From contig NZ_JANYGG010000080.1 in assembly GCF_025362505.1 (NCBI RefSeq), forward strand, positions 1 through 45,413: 45,413 nt of DNA, read 5' to 3'. Below the pieces are notes generated by a model. That model was not told where the DNA came from. It did no database searches and was given only the letters and a program-made list of their open reading frames with translations. Made by a program: the position numbers and the translations under genes. Below, piece after piece: positions 24,038 to 31,791 of this stretch. Numbering within the stretch: position 1 is the first letter of the stretch; each line of letters begins with the position of its first letter. The DNA is from Sphingomonas sp. (GTDB taxonomy: Bacteria; Pseudomonadota; Alphaproteobacteria; Sphingomonadales; Sphingomonadaceae).

Positions 24038-24642
24038 CCCATCAGCGAAAAGGCTTCGCGCCGCGAGCGGTTGTCGTCGCGGAAGCAGCCCATGATCCGG
24101 CTGGTGATCATCATCACCCCCGGCGTCTTGACCCCGCGCGAGGTCATGCAGGCGTGGCTCGCTTCGATCACCACCACGACGCCGTGCGGGTTTAGCTGCT
24201 CCCAGATACAGTCCGCGACCTCGGCGGTGAGCCGTTCCTGGACCTGCAGCCGCCGGGCGAAGCCGTGGAGAACGCGAGCGAGCTTCGAAATTCCCACCAC
24301 CCGGTCGCGCGGCAGATAGGCGATCGCCGCCTTGCCGTGGATCGGCGCCATGTGATGCTCGCAGTGCGACTGGAACGGAATGTCCTTGAGCAGCACGATC
24401 TCGTCATAGCCACCGACTTCTTCGAAAGTCCGCGACAGGAAGGCCGCCGGATCCTCGCCATAGCCGCTCGCATATTCCTTCCACGCGCGCGCGACCCGCA
24501 CGGGGGTGTCGAGCAGCCCTTCGCGATTGGGATCGTCACCGGCCCAGCGGATCAATGTGCGCACCGCGTCGGCGACTTCGTCAGGCACCGGCAGCTTGGG
24601 CGACGGCCGCACCAGGTCGCCATCGTCGGGAGAGGCGGTCAT
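24031..24642 (-). CDS. folE: GTP cyclohydrolase I
   Basis: The first enzyme of folate biosynthesis, converting GTP to dihydroneopterin triphosphate. The 203-aa product carries the zinc and substrate residues: Cys94, His96, His97 in QSHCEHHMAPIHGKAAIAY, and Cys165 in SHACMTSRGVKTPG. The N-terminal DDPNREGLLDTPVRVARAW is the usual family start. Start ATG 24642. It is the last core gene before the truncated tRNA that marks the island boundary. Confidence 0.97.
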   Translation of the reverse strand: MTASPDDGDLVRPSPKLPVPDEVADAVRTLIRWAGDDPNREGLLDTPVRVARAWKEYASGYGEDPAAFLSRTFEEVGGYDEIVLLKDIPFQSHCEHHMAPIHGKAAIAYLPRDRVVGISKLARVLHGFARRLQVQERLTAEVADCIWEQLNPHGVVVVIEASHACMTSRGVKTPGVMMITSRIMGCFRDDNRSRREAFSLMGY

Positions 24643-24676
24643 CGAACAGGCTCCTTGGGTGGCGGTTGGTGAATGT

Positions 24677-24721
24677 TGGTGGCCCCGGAGAGACTCGAAC
24701 CCCCGACCTTCGGTTTAGGAA
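24677..24721 (-). other. 3' half of tRNA-Arg(CCU): attachment site at the island edge
   Basis: On the minus strand this reads from the anticodon loop (CTTCCTAAACCGA, anticodon CCU) through the variable loop (AGGTC) and T arm (GGGGG TTCGAGT CTCTC) to CGGGGCCACCA. No tRNA 5' half precedes it: the sequence upstream (GGTAGCAGGGA) does not pair with the anticodon 3' stem. A tRNA broken exactly at the anticodon loop, next to an integrase, is the classic footprint of P4-type integration. The complete tRNA would be rebuilt at the far end. Confidence 0.85.
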
Positions 24722-24873
24722 GTCCCTGCTACCTATCGCCAAGCGCTATCGCAAGGCCTCAATAGGCATCATGTTGCCAAGTTGTTCGTGTCTCGTTTCG
24801 CTTAATGCCCTCATTGGCCTTCACACGTTGCCGCAGGCGTGTTATTCCGGTGCTTATCTCGTAAGGAATGGCC

Positions 24874-26220
24874 ATGGCGACGGGCAAGATCACCAAGACC
24901 TCCGTTGAAAGCATCGAACCGCCTTCCATGGGTAAGCGCGCTCATCTGTGGGACGACATCCTAAAGGGCTTCGGGGTCATGGTCACCGATCGTGGGGCAC
25001 GTTCCTACCTCGTGCAATACCGAATCGGTGGTCGCGGCGCCCCGACGCGGCGGGTTACGATCGGCAAACACGGCTCACCCTGGACGGCAGAAACCGCACG
25101 CACCCGCGCGAAGGAACTGCTCCATCAGGTCGACTGCAAGGTCGATCCGTTCGACGCCGTCAAGGCGCAGGTTGAGAAGCAACGGCTGGACAAGGAGCGT
25201 GCCCATGCGGCCGCTCACGTAAATGAGCGCCTGGGGTTCTCCGTTTTCGCCGACAGATTTGTCGAGCAGTACGCCAAGGTAAAACAACCGAAGAGCTGGC
25301 GCGAGATTGAGGCGATCGTGCGCCGTGATCTCAAGCCCGTGTTCGGTGACCGTCCACTCACTCAAATTACCGACGCCGACATCGTCGAACTGCTCGACCA
25401 GCTTCGCGCGCGGGGCGCCACGCCAAGCCTGAAGGCGTACAAAGTTCTTCGTCTTCTATTCGGTTTTGCCAGCGACAAGGAACGCAGGCACCTTCGACCC
25501 GCCGCGTCGCCCATGCTGGGAATCAAGCCGCCCGCTGCTGCGGGTAAGCGCGAACGCATCCTCTCCGACGTAGAGCTACGCTACGCTTGGCTCGGCGCGG
25601 GAGGACTGGGCTGGCCGTTCGGACCGATCGTTCGCCTTCTCATCCTGACCGGTCAACGCCGGGACGAGGTTGCGGGCATGGCTTGGCCCGAGATCGACAA
25701 GGTCCGTAAACAATGGGTACTGCCGGGCGTGCGCTCGAAAAACGGGCTGCCGAATCTCGTGCCCTTGAGTCCCCCTGCCCTTTCGATTGTTGATGATGTC
25801 CCTGTCCTGCCCGGCAAGGCTGGACTGTTGTTCACGACGACGGGTGAGACGCCCGTGTCGGGCTTCTCGCGGGTTAAGGCCCGGCTCGATGCCTCCATGC
25901 TCGACCTGATGCGCCGTGACGCGGTCGATGCCGGTGCGGATGCCGATACGATCGATGCATTGCGGGTTGAGCCGTGGGTCATCCATGACCTCCGGCGCAC
26001 GGCTGCGACTGGGCTGCAACGGCTGAAATTCCCGACTGAAGTAATCGAGGCCGTCCTCAACCATCAAAGCGGGAGCAAGGCCGGGATCGTCGGTCGGTAT
26101 CAGCTTTACAAATTCGAGAAGGAAAAGCGGGCGGCGCTGGAAAAGTGGGGCCGCCATGTGACATCATTGTTGGCCACTTCCACGCCGTCAAACGTAGTGA
26201 TGATCGGATCGGCCTCGTGA
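24874..26220 (+). CDS. int: P4-type tyrosine integrase
   Basis: It catalyses integration/excision at the adjacent tRNA site. The 448-aa protein has the DUF4102-type N-terminal arm-binding domain (SVESIEPPSMGKRAHLWDD, then SYLVQYR and RRVTIGKHG), a core-binding domain around residues 120-215, and the catalytic domain with Arg in LTGQRRDEVAGM, HDLRRTAATGL, and LNHQSGSKAGIVGRYQLY with the Tyr nucleophile. The start ATG 24874 has AAGGA 6 nt upstream; ATG 24868 directly abuts that site and is less likely. It overlaps the next gene (GTGA). Confidence 0.95.
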   Translation: MATGKITKTSVESIEPPSMGKRAHLWDDILKGFGVMVTDRGARSYLVQYRIGGRGAPTRRVTIGKHGSPWTAETARTRAKELLHQVDCKVDPFDAVKAQVEKQRLDKERAHAAAHVNERLGFSVFADRFVEQYAKVKQPKSWREIEAIVRRDLKPVFGDRPLTQITDADIVELLDQLRARGATPSLKAYKVLRLLFGFASDKERRHLRPAASPMLGIKPPAAAGKRERILSDVELRYAWLGAGGLGWPFGPIVRLLILTGQRRDEVAGMAWPEIDKVRKQWVLPGVRSKNGLPNLVPLSPPALSIVDDVPVLPGKAGLLFTTTGETPVSGFSRVKARLDASMLDLMRRDAVDAGADADTIDALRVEPWVIHDLRRTAATGLQRLKFPTEVIEAVLNHQSGSKAGIVGRYQLYKFEKEKRAALEKWGRHVTSLLATSTPSNVVMIGSAS

Positions 26221-26879
26221 CCGAGCCATTACTCGACCGCGACTTCTGGCTCGAACGTTCGGAATGGCCGATTGGCAACGGCGGCTGGACTTTCCTCGGT
26301 GACGCTTTCGACGACGTAGGCAGGGCATTAGCGGGTGATGATTGGTCGGGAAGTGAGGTCACCACCTATCGGTCCAATGTCCCCGCGCGCGCCCTTCTCG
26401 AAAAGACGATGGAGTGGATTGCCGGTCGATGTCGTGACGGGGATATTCGGACAGCGATCCAACGTTCAGGGGAAGTTGAGATCTCCGATTACTCGCCGCC
26501 GATCTGGAATATTCGGCCGGCTGCTAGACGATTTTATCGGTGTGGCTTCCATCCCGGTTCACCCCTTTCTCGTTTCGACGCCGAGAGTAGGTTCGCCTAC
26601 ATTTTTTTGAACCAGGAAGACCTCTCGAATGAGATCGCCGGGCTCCTCCACGCAAGTGCCGTGGTGACAGCCGTCGACCTATCCACATACTCTGATCATC
26701 TGCAGTTTGCAGTTGGCCTCGCCAAGAGGTGGAATTTCAATCGCGACTACAAGCCTCCGAAGCGAGTCTCCCTTACCAGTGACATTCAAGACGCTTGGAC
26801 CGCGACCAGGCAATCAACGCTGTCTCCTGAAGCCGCCGAACGGATCGGCTTCATCCTAAAAGGCTTCCAGCCCCACTAA
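26217..26879 (+). CDS. Unknown protein coupled to the integrase (220 aa)
   Basis: GTG 26217 overlaps the integrase stop by 4 bp. The product begins TEPLLDRDFWLERSEWPIGNG and is rich in aromatic residues, with no TM helix or signal. Segments such as YIFLNQEDLSNEIAGLLHA and DLQ-type helices suggest a soluble globular protein. No known family is recognised. Tight coupling suggests a role tied to integration control or island maintenance, which is not demonstrated. Confidence 0.7.
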   Translation: MTEPLLDRDFWLERSEWPIGNGGWTFLGDAFDDVGRALAGDDWSGSEVTTYRSNVPARALLEKTMEWIAGRCRDGDIRTAIQRSGEVEISDYSPPIWNIRPAARRFYRCGFHPGSPLSRFDAESRFAYIFLNQEDLSNEIAGLLHASAVVTAVDLSTYSDHLQFAVGLAKRWNFNRDYKPPKRVSLTSDIQDAWTATRQSTLSPEAAERIGFILKGFQPH

Positions 26880-26921
26880 TTGTCCGACACCGCCATGCGC
26901 AGAAAATAGCGGTTATTGAAG

Positions 26922-26934
26922 AGTGTCCGACACT
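26922..26934. promoter_or_regulatory. Palindrome AGTGTCCGACACT upstream of the AlpA-like gene
   Basis: A perfect 13-bp dyad (AGTGTC-C-GACACT) lies about 150 bp upstream of the AlpA-like start. A near-copy, TGTCCGACAC, occurs 41 bp earlier at 26881-26890, directly after the stop of the 220-aa gene. Two spaced palindromic sites in the only sizeable gap of this module suggest an operator. This is an inference. Confidence 0.45.
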
Positions 26935-27081
26935 TCAAACTGCCAGAGTCCCCCCTCCATCCGACAATGCCGGGTGGGACGTAGGTCGAAAATGCTGACA
27001 TTTAGTCTCCCGTCTTCGTTGGGCTTCACCAGTGATGATGCGCCACCGGACGCTATCCGGTGATGCTCACGGGAAATTAAC

Positions 27082-27282
27082 ATGACCCAAGGATACCTCC
27101 GCACTCCTAGAGCCGCGCACTATCTCGGCATCGGCCAATCTACTCTCGAACGTAAACGCGTTGACGGCACGGGCCCCAAGTTCCGACTGCTGGGTCCAAA
27201 GATCGTTACCTACGCGGTCGCCGATCTCGACGCATGGGCCAGCGCAGATGTGCGCTCCAGCACTTCGCAGATCGCCGCGTGA
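27082..27282 (+). CDS. AlpA-like excisionase/regulator (66 aa)
   Basis: A small MerR/AlpA-type HTH protein: RTPRAAHYLGIGQSTLERKRVDGTGPKFRLLGPKIVTYAVADLDAW, the usual helix-turn-helix and wing with the Y-x-x-x-DLDAW end. AlpA-family proteins in P4-like elements control integrase expression and excision. Start ATG 27082 after a gap of ~200 bp with palindromic sites. Followed by two strong hairpins. Confidence 0.88.
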   Translation: MTQGYLRTPRAAHYLGIGQSTLERKRVDGTGPKFRLLGPKIVTYAVADLDAWASADVRSSTSQIAA

Positions 27283-27285
27283 CCG

Positions 27286-27492
27286 ATGGCCGTCGAATCG
27301 GTTTCGCGTCCGCTGACGCGAAAAGGCCGGGCAATCCTAGCGGACGCCCGGCCCTCAATTCGTTTGCTGGCAGGCAACGATTGTTCTTCTACATCAAAGG
27401 TGCTGCAGATTCAATGTCTGATCGGTGGTTTCGGTCTGCCGCCGACATTGGCAGCGGACGTGGCGGAAATGTTTTGGGGGGCGCGTTCATGA
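27286..27492 (+). CDS. Possible small ORF between the AlpA-like gene and the 80-aa gene
   Basis: An open frame of 68 aa starts at ATG 27286, 3 bp after the AlpA stop, and ends in an ATGA overlap with the next gene, which is the spacing used throughout this module. Against it, the sequence contains two strong hairpins (27302-27323 and 27325-27353) and the product shows no recognisable pattern. It may simply be a leader. Confidence 0.3.
   Translation: MAVESVSRPLTRKGRAILADARPSIRLLAGNDCSSTSKVLQIQCLIGGFGLPPTLAADVAEMFWGARS
27302..27353. promoter_or_regulatory. Two back-to-back hairpins after the AlpA-like gene
   Basis: TTTCGCGTC-CGCT-GACGCGAAA is a perfect 9-bp stem with a 4-nt loop (27302-27323). 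It is followed at once by GGCCGGGC (27325-27332) and GCCCGGCC (27346-27353), an 8-bp stem with a 13-nt loop. They lie 20 bp after the AlpA-like stop. No T-run follows on the plus strand, so a rho-independent terminator is doubtful there; an attenuator or RNA-stability element fits equally well. Confidence 0.5.
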
Positions 27493-27731
27493 CCGCCCCT
27501 TTCTTCTTCAACCGCGCCGACCGGGACCGGCTGTCGAAACTGGCAGGCATGCTTGGCTCTTCGCACGATGGTGAGCGGGCCGCTGCTGCGATGATGGCAA
27601 CGAAGCTGCTCGAAGCGGTCGGCGCAAGCTGGGCTGATCTGGTGGCGTCGGTGCCGGTGAAGTCCCCGCCGCGTTACCACACGCTGCCCGAAACCAGGCG
27701 CGCCGCTGCGAAGATGCGGGTGCCATCATGA
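27489..27731 (+). CDS. Small conserved island protein, unknown function (80 aa)
   Basis: The product begins TAPFFFNRADRDRLSKLAGML and continues GSSHDGERAAAAMMATKLLEAVGASWADLV, a basic/hydrophobic helix-rich protein of a type common in alphaproteobacterial prophages and islands. The start ATG 27489 is in the middle of the overlap with the preceding ORF. The stop overlaps the start of the 185-aa gene by 4 bp (ATGA-type). No function is assigned. Confidence 0.7.
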   Translation: MTAPFFFNRADRDRLSKLAGMLGSSHDGERAAAAMMATKLLEAVGASWADLVASVPVKSPPRYHTLPETRRAAAKMRVPS

Positions 27732-28285
27732 TGCGCCCCGATCTCGACAAGGAGTTGGCAGTCGCCGGTGCCGCGACAACGCTGCTCCATTTCAAGCACC
27801 TTATTGCACTGGGCGTGCCTCGGGCAACGCTGGCGGCTCAGCGCGTCGATAGTTGGGGCTGGGGCGTCGTGAACGCGATGGATGTCGGTGACGGGCTTTA
27901 TCGCCCCGGCGACGGCCCGCTGCACCTCCTCCTGCCCGTGTGGGATGGCGAAGACTTGGTCGACCTCGTCGTGTTCCGTTCGGGAGATCCGTCGGACTGG
28001 CGACTGCGGACTGGCCTCGGTCTCGCTCTTGGGCTCGAACGGGGCTGGGAACGCCATCATTGGGAAGATGAGGTCGAATTCACCCTGACGCCGCTCGACT
28101 GGCTCCGCAATGGCGCTGCCGGGCTGTGCATCGTTGATTGGGACGCGTCCGACATTTCGATGCTGGCCAGCTTGCCACGCATCATTTGCCCGACGCGGGA
28201 GTCGGCAGCGCAGCTTCGCCAGGCCCTGACCCGCCCGCAACCACTTCCTCCGATTATCGTGAAGGAGACGCGTCTTGCCGCGTAA
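27728..28285 (+). CDS. Unknown protein preceding the DUF3987 gene (185 aa)
   Basis: A soluble protein with SWGWGVVNAMDVGDGLYRPG, LHLLLPVWDGEDLVDLVVFR and GAAGLCIVDWDA. This resembles the N-terminal, Toprim/primase-adjacent portion often encoded beside DUF3987 proteins in alphaproteobacterial islands, but no catalytic motif is clear. It overlaps its neighbours by 4 bp upstream and 11 bp downstream, so it belongs to the same translation unit. Confidence 0.7.
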   Translation: MMRPDLDKELAVAGAATTLLHFKHLIALGVPRATLAAQRVDSWGWGVVNAMDVGDGLYRPGDGPLHLLLPVWDGEDLVDLVVFRSGDPSDWRLRTGLGLALGLERGWERHHWEDEVEFTLTPLDWLRNGAAGLCIVDWDASDISMLASLPRIICPTRESAAQLRQALTRPQPLPPIIVKETRLAA

Positions 28286-29798
28286 CTATTCCGCGCTTGC
28301 CGACGGCGTTGCCGCCGAGGTGTACGACATCACACCGCCGTTCGTGGCGATTCCCGACATGTCCGTTCTGGAGGAAGGGCGTCGTCATCCGCCCGAATTG
28401 CCGCCCGCGATGTTTGGCAACGCGTGGCCTGAACTGGTCAAACTGGCGGCGGATAAGGGTGCCACCGTCGATTACGTCGCGCTGAGTTGGCTCACGGTGT
28501 CGGCGGCGCTGATCGGTAGCAAGCGGCGTTGCGTCCCATATCCCGGCTCGACCTGGAAAGAGCCGTCGATCCTATGGCTCGGCCTGGTCGGCGATCCGAG
28601 TCACAACAAGAGCCCGGCGCTCGATCCGTTTGTGGATGTCTTGCGGCTGCTTGAGGATGAAAAGACAAACGATCATCTCGACGCGATCAACGTGTGGCGT
28701 GCCGACACGGAGCGGGCGAAAGTCGAAAAGGTTAACTGGCAGGACTTGGTGAAGGCAGCCACGAAGGATGGCCTGCCAACGCCAGCACTGCCTGACCACG
28801 CCATCGAACCTGACGAGCCGCGCCGCCGGCGCCACTTCGTTCAAGACGCAACGCCGGAAAGCCTTGGTGAGATACTGGAGGGCAACCCTCAAGGCGTCCT
28901 CATGGTTCGGGATGAGTTGGCCGGATGGTTCTCGGGCTTCGATCGGTACAACCCGGGCGGACGATCGCAGTGGCTGGAATCATTCGGAGGTCGCCAGTTC
29001 ACTGTCGATCGCAAGGGCGCCGCGAAGCCCGTGCGCATCCCATATAATGGGGTCAACGTGATCGGCGGCATTCAGCCGGGCAAGCTGTCGGATTGTCTTC
29101 TCAAGGTGACCGACGACGGGCTCGCTGCGCGGTTCCTGTTCATTTGGCCAAACCGTCCGCCGTTTTCCCGCCCTACGGCAACGGCCGATTTGCGGGGGAT
29201 CGAAAGTGCCCTGCGTCGTCTCGACACTCTCGACTGGACTATGCGGGATGATGGCAAGCCGGGGGCGGTGCTGGTCCCGCTCGACCCCGACGCGGCGGAT
29301 GTGTTTGATAGCTGCTGCCGTCTCTACGGTGATCAGGAACAGGAAGTTGGCGGGCTTCTCAAGTCGTTCATTGGCAAGCTTCGGGGCCTGACCCTGCGCC
29401 TGGCGCTTGCATCGGAACTAGCTCGCTGGTCATGGGAGGGTGGATCCGAACCAAAGTCGATCAGCCGCAGCACATTGGAAGCGGCAGCGGACTTCGTGGC
29501 CGACTATGCAATCCCGATGGCCGAGCGGGTTTACGGCGACGCTGCCCTGCCGCCGGTCGAACGCAACGCCGCGACCCTCGCCCGGCATATCAAGCGGCAC
29601 AAACTGGTCTCGATCAATACTCGCAACCTGCAGCGCAAGGATCGGCTGCCCGGCTTGGCTGAATCCGCCGACATCGACCCCGCGATTGAGGCGCTCGTCG
29701 ATGCGGGATGGCTGCGGGCAGAGCCACGGCGAACCGGCGCGACGACGGGTCGTCCATCCCGTGATTATTCGGTCAATCCTGCGGTCTGGAGGGCGTGA
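28275..29798 (+). CDS. DUF3987 protein, replication primase/helicase-like
   Basis: The probable replication protein of the element, 507 aa. The TTG start at 28275 is supported by AAGGAG 7 nt upstream. A P-loop-like segment WLGLVGDPSHNKSP (residues ~101-114) has Asn where a Walker A has its second Gly. GVLMVRDELAGWFSG is a Walker B-like block, and the YNGVNVIGGIQPGKL segment and C-terminal winged-helix-like region follow. DUF3987 proteins are related to YfjI and are found in prophages, satellites and plasmids; helicase activity is inferred. It overlaps the next gene (TGATG). Confidence 0.85.
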   Translation: MPRNYSALADGVAAEVYDITPPFVAIPDMSVLEEGRRHPPELPPAMFGNAWPELVKLAADKGATVDYVALSWLTVSAALIGSKRRCVPYPGSTWKEPSILWLGLVGDPSHNKSPALDPFVDVLRLLEDEKTNDHLDAINVWRADTERAKVEKVNWQDLVKAATKDGLPTPALPDHAIEPDEPRRRRHFVQDATPESLGEILEGNPQGVLMVRDELAGWFSGFDRYNPGGRSQWLESFGGRQFTVDRKGAAKPVRIPYNGVNVIGGIQPGKLSDCLLKVTDDGLAARFLFIWPNRPPFSRPTATADLRGIESALRRLDTLDWTMRDDGKPGAVLVPLDPDAADVFDSCCRLYGDQEQEVGGLLKSFIGKLRGLTLRLALASELARWSWEGGSEPKSISRSTLEAAADFVADYAIPMAERVYGDAALPPVERNAATLARHIKRHKLVSINTRNLQRKDRLPGLAESADIDPAIEALVDAGWLRAEPRRTGATTGRPSRDYSVNPAVWRA

Positions 29799-30274
29799 TG
29801 GCGCGAAGTTGGCGAGACTATGGGGCGGGCGGCCCGACCTGTGACAATAGTGACAATAGGGACAAAAGGTCGTCCGAAGGGCTCGGGCATAGGGGTTTTG
29901 TCCCTAATGTCAGTTCTGTCAGGGGCCTGCCGCCTACCGTCTCCACAGGGATAAAAACGCTCAGGTCCATGGCGGCTCCCCGGTTGCGTCGCCCGGAGGC
30001 GTGGCCCGGCGTCGTGTCCGATGCCCTTTCATTGGCCAATGACGGCTGGGCGGCGAAGGCTCTGGCGCTTGGTTGGTCGGACTTGGACGTATTCGGCGCC
30101 GTTAGTAACGCCGGTGGAGACCCTTACAGCGACGGCCTTGCCGCGTGGCTCGGTGGCCGCAAGCTTCTGGCGATCTGCTCGACGTTCGCAATTGCCGAGG
30201 ACGGTAACGGCCGCGCTTATTTCAATCGACGCGATCAGGTCGGAGCCAAGCTGCTGTGGGAGTTGGGCGCGTGA
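29798..30274 (+). CDS. Island protein, unknown function (158 aa), paralogue of the 42.9-kb gene
   Basis: The first ~70 residues are disordered and polar. The rest contains RLRRPEAWPGVVSDAL, DGWAAKALALGWSDLDVFGA, DPYSDGLAAWLGGRKLLAI, YFNRRDQVGAKLLW. The same pattern recurs in the gene at 42,886-43,359. No catalytic motif is visible. It overlaps DUF3987 (TGATG) upstream and the DUF5681 gene (GTGA) downstream. Confidence 0.75.
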   Translation: MARSWRDYGAGGPTCDNSDNRDKRSSEGLGHRGFVPNVSSVRGLPPTVSTGIKTLRSMAAPRLRRPEAWPGVVSDALSLANDGWAAKALALGWSDLDVFGAVSNAGGDPYSDGLAAWLGGRKLLAICSTFAIAEDGNGRAYFNRRDQVGAKLLWELGA

Positions 30275-30699
30275 CCAGCCCGCGTAAAAGCGCGGCCAAT
30301 GCGCGCGGCAAGCCTTTTGCTGCTGGCAATCCGGGTAAGGCCAAAGGCACTCGACACCGGGTCACTCGCGCCATCGAGGAGCTGCTCGAAGGCGAGCACG
30401 AAGCACTGACCCGGACCGCAATCGAGAAGGCGTTGACCGGCGACGTGGTCGCGCTTCGACTATGTCTCGACAGGCTGGCGCCGCCTCGCCGAGATGCCCC
30501 GATCTCGATCACCTTGCCACCCATCGCGACAGCCGCCGACACGGTCACAGCCTCGTCAGCATTGCTCGATGCGGTTGCAAATGGAGATTGCACACCGGAC
30601 GAAGCGGGCCGCGTAATGGCTCTTCTGACCGCCCACAAGCAAATCATAGAAACCGCAGACTTGGCCGCAAGAGTGGCCGCACTGGAGGAACGGAAATGA
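30271..30699 (+). CDS. DUF5681 protein (142 aa)
   Basis: The N-terminal motif KPFAAGNPGKAKGTRHRVTRAIEELLEGEH, then LTGDVVALRLCLDRLAPPRRD, is the DUF5681 signature. The basic GNPGKxKGTR segment is DNA-binding-like and the C-terminal helix ends in AARVAALEERK. The family is frequent beside phage and island genes in alphaproteobacteria, and function is unknown. GTG 30271 overlaps the previous stop; its own stop overlaps the next gene. Confidence 0.8.
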   Translation: MTSPRKSAANARGKPFAAGNPGKAKGTRHRVTRAIEELLEGEHEALTRTAIEKALTGDVVALRLCLDRLAPPRRDAPISITLPPIATAADTVTASSALLDAVANGDCTPDEAGRVMALLTAHKQIIETADLAARVAALEERK

Positions 30700-30896
30700 C
30701 CATGTTGAACCGTGTAAAGCAGATGGAGATGTCCAGCCGCAAAATAGGTCGCGCGCACTGGATCTCGGCAATCGAACCCGGTCAGACCCTTGCTCAGGCT
30801 ACCGCTGCTTACGAGGCAACCAATGGGCCAATCGGCGAGGATGATATGGTGTTGAGCTGGGATGTATTTCCCAAGGATTTGCCGTCGTCCGCCTGA
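30696..30896 (+). CDS. Small island protein, unknown (66 aa)
   Basis: ATG 30696 overlaps the DUF5681 stop (ATGA). The product, with VKQMEMSSRKIGRAHWI and TLAQATAAYEATNGPIGEDD, is short, acidic at its end and has no recognisable motif. It is the last member of the compact module; a disrupted region with IS remnants begins right after it. Confidence 0.65.
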   Translation: MTMLNRVKQMEMSSRKIGRAHWISAIEPGQTLAQATAAYEATNGPIGEDDMVLSWDVFPKDLPSSA

Positions 30897-30909
30897 TTGT
30901 AAAGTTGCC

Positions 30910-31374
30910 TCATTGGAGCGCCTGCTCCGCGAGATCAGTGAAGCGAGCAAGTGGCCCGGATGATCGAGCCCGTGCAGGGTTTAGTCGCCATTCCGAGCCG
31001 GGGCTATAAGTTATGTCCGTGGCCCAGACCTGGTTGAGCCGTGTCACCGCCAGCTTGCGCAGCAGATATGGATAAATCTTGTGGCCCGGCTCCGGCTTCG
31101 ACGTGTTCGGCCGCCGGTAGATCGCCGCCACACCCATCTTCTTCATCAGCGTAGCAACATGCAGGCGGCCGACCTTGATGCCTTCGGCGGCAAGCAGATC
31201 ACGCAACATCCGGCTGCCTGCGAACGGAAAGTCCATGTGCAGCTCGTCGATCCGCCGCATGATGGCGAGATCGGAAGCCGAGACCGGCCTTGGCAGATAA
31301 TAGACGCTGCCGCGGCTGATCCCCAGCTCCCGCGCCTGCCGGGCAATCGGCAGTGCGTGGACACGGTCGATCAT
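30910..31374 (-). pseudogene. IS3-family OrfB (transposase) truncated after the first catalytic Asp
   Basis: From ATG 31374 the frame gives the usual IS3-type OrfB start (IDRVHALPIARQARELGISRGSVYYLPRPVS), the HTH_21 domain, and LTR-like KPEPGHKIYPYLLR, then QVWATDIT, the first Asp of the DDE triad. After this the protein switches to unrelated residues and stops. The rest of the integrase core is gone, so it cannot transpose. The break is near 31,008. Confidence 0.85.
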
Positions 31375-31739
31375 CGTTTTGCGCTCGGCAACAGCCCGGC
31401 CGACGGCGATGCCTCGCGCCCCGCCGCCTCACGCACCGCCATCAGCAGCGTGTGGTTGATCGAGCGCCACAGCCCGATGTCGCGCCAGCGGTAGAAGTAA
31501 TGCTGCACCGTCGTCATCGGCGGGAAAAGATCGGGTGGCGGCATCCGCCACGGCAACCCGCCGCGCAGCAGATAGAGCAGGGCTTCGACGATCTGCCGAT
31601 AGCTCCACACCGGCGGCCGTCCCCGGTGCGAACGAGCCGGAAACAGCGGCTCCAAAACCTCCCATTCCGCGTCGGTCAAATCGCTTGGCAAACGCAGGCC
31701 GCTTCGGGCAAACTGCCTCCGGGTGGTGTCAGTCCACAT
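31371..31739 (-). pseudogene. IS5-family transposase N-terminal fragment fused to an IS3 OrfA-like tail
   Basis: Residues 1-~112 are the DUF4096-type N-terminus of IS5-family transposases (SDLTDAEWEVLEPLFPARSH, LLRGGLPWRMPPPDLFPP). The frame then ends within ten residues as GLLPSAKR, a typical C-terminus of IS3 OrfA, and overlaps the OrfB fragment by ATGA. The two halves of the DDE core are missing, so this is a junction of two insertion sequences. An IS end lies near 31,775-31,785. Confidence 0.8.
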
Positions 31740-31791
31740 GTGATCCTCCTTCGATGTCTCGCAACACCGATTGAATCACATCATGCTGATA

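Noticed and set aside
24677-24760. A complete tRNA-Arg gene
   Set aside because: Only the 3' half from the anticodon loop is present; the sequence upstream does not form the acceptor, D or anticodon 5' stems.
31371-31739. The other half of the IS5-family transposase seen at 1-120
   Set aside because: The N-terminal fragment is of the DUF4096 IS5 subgroup, the C-terminal fragment is IS427-like; they do not fit one protein.
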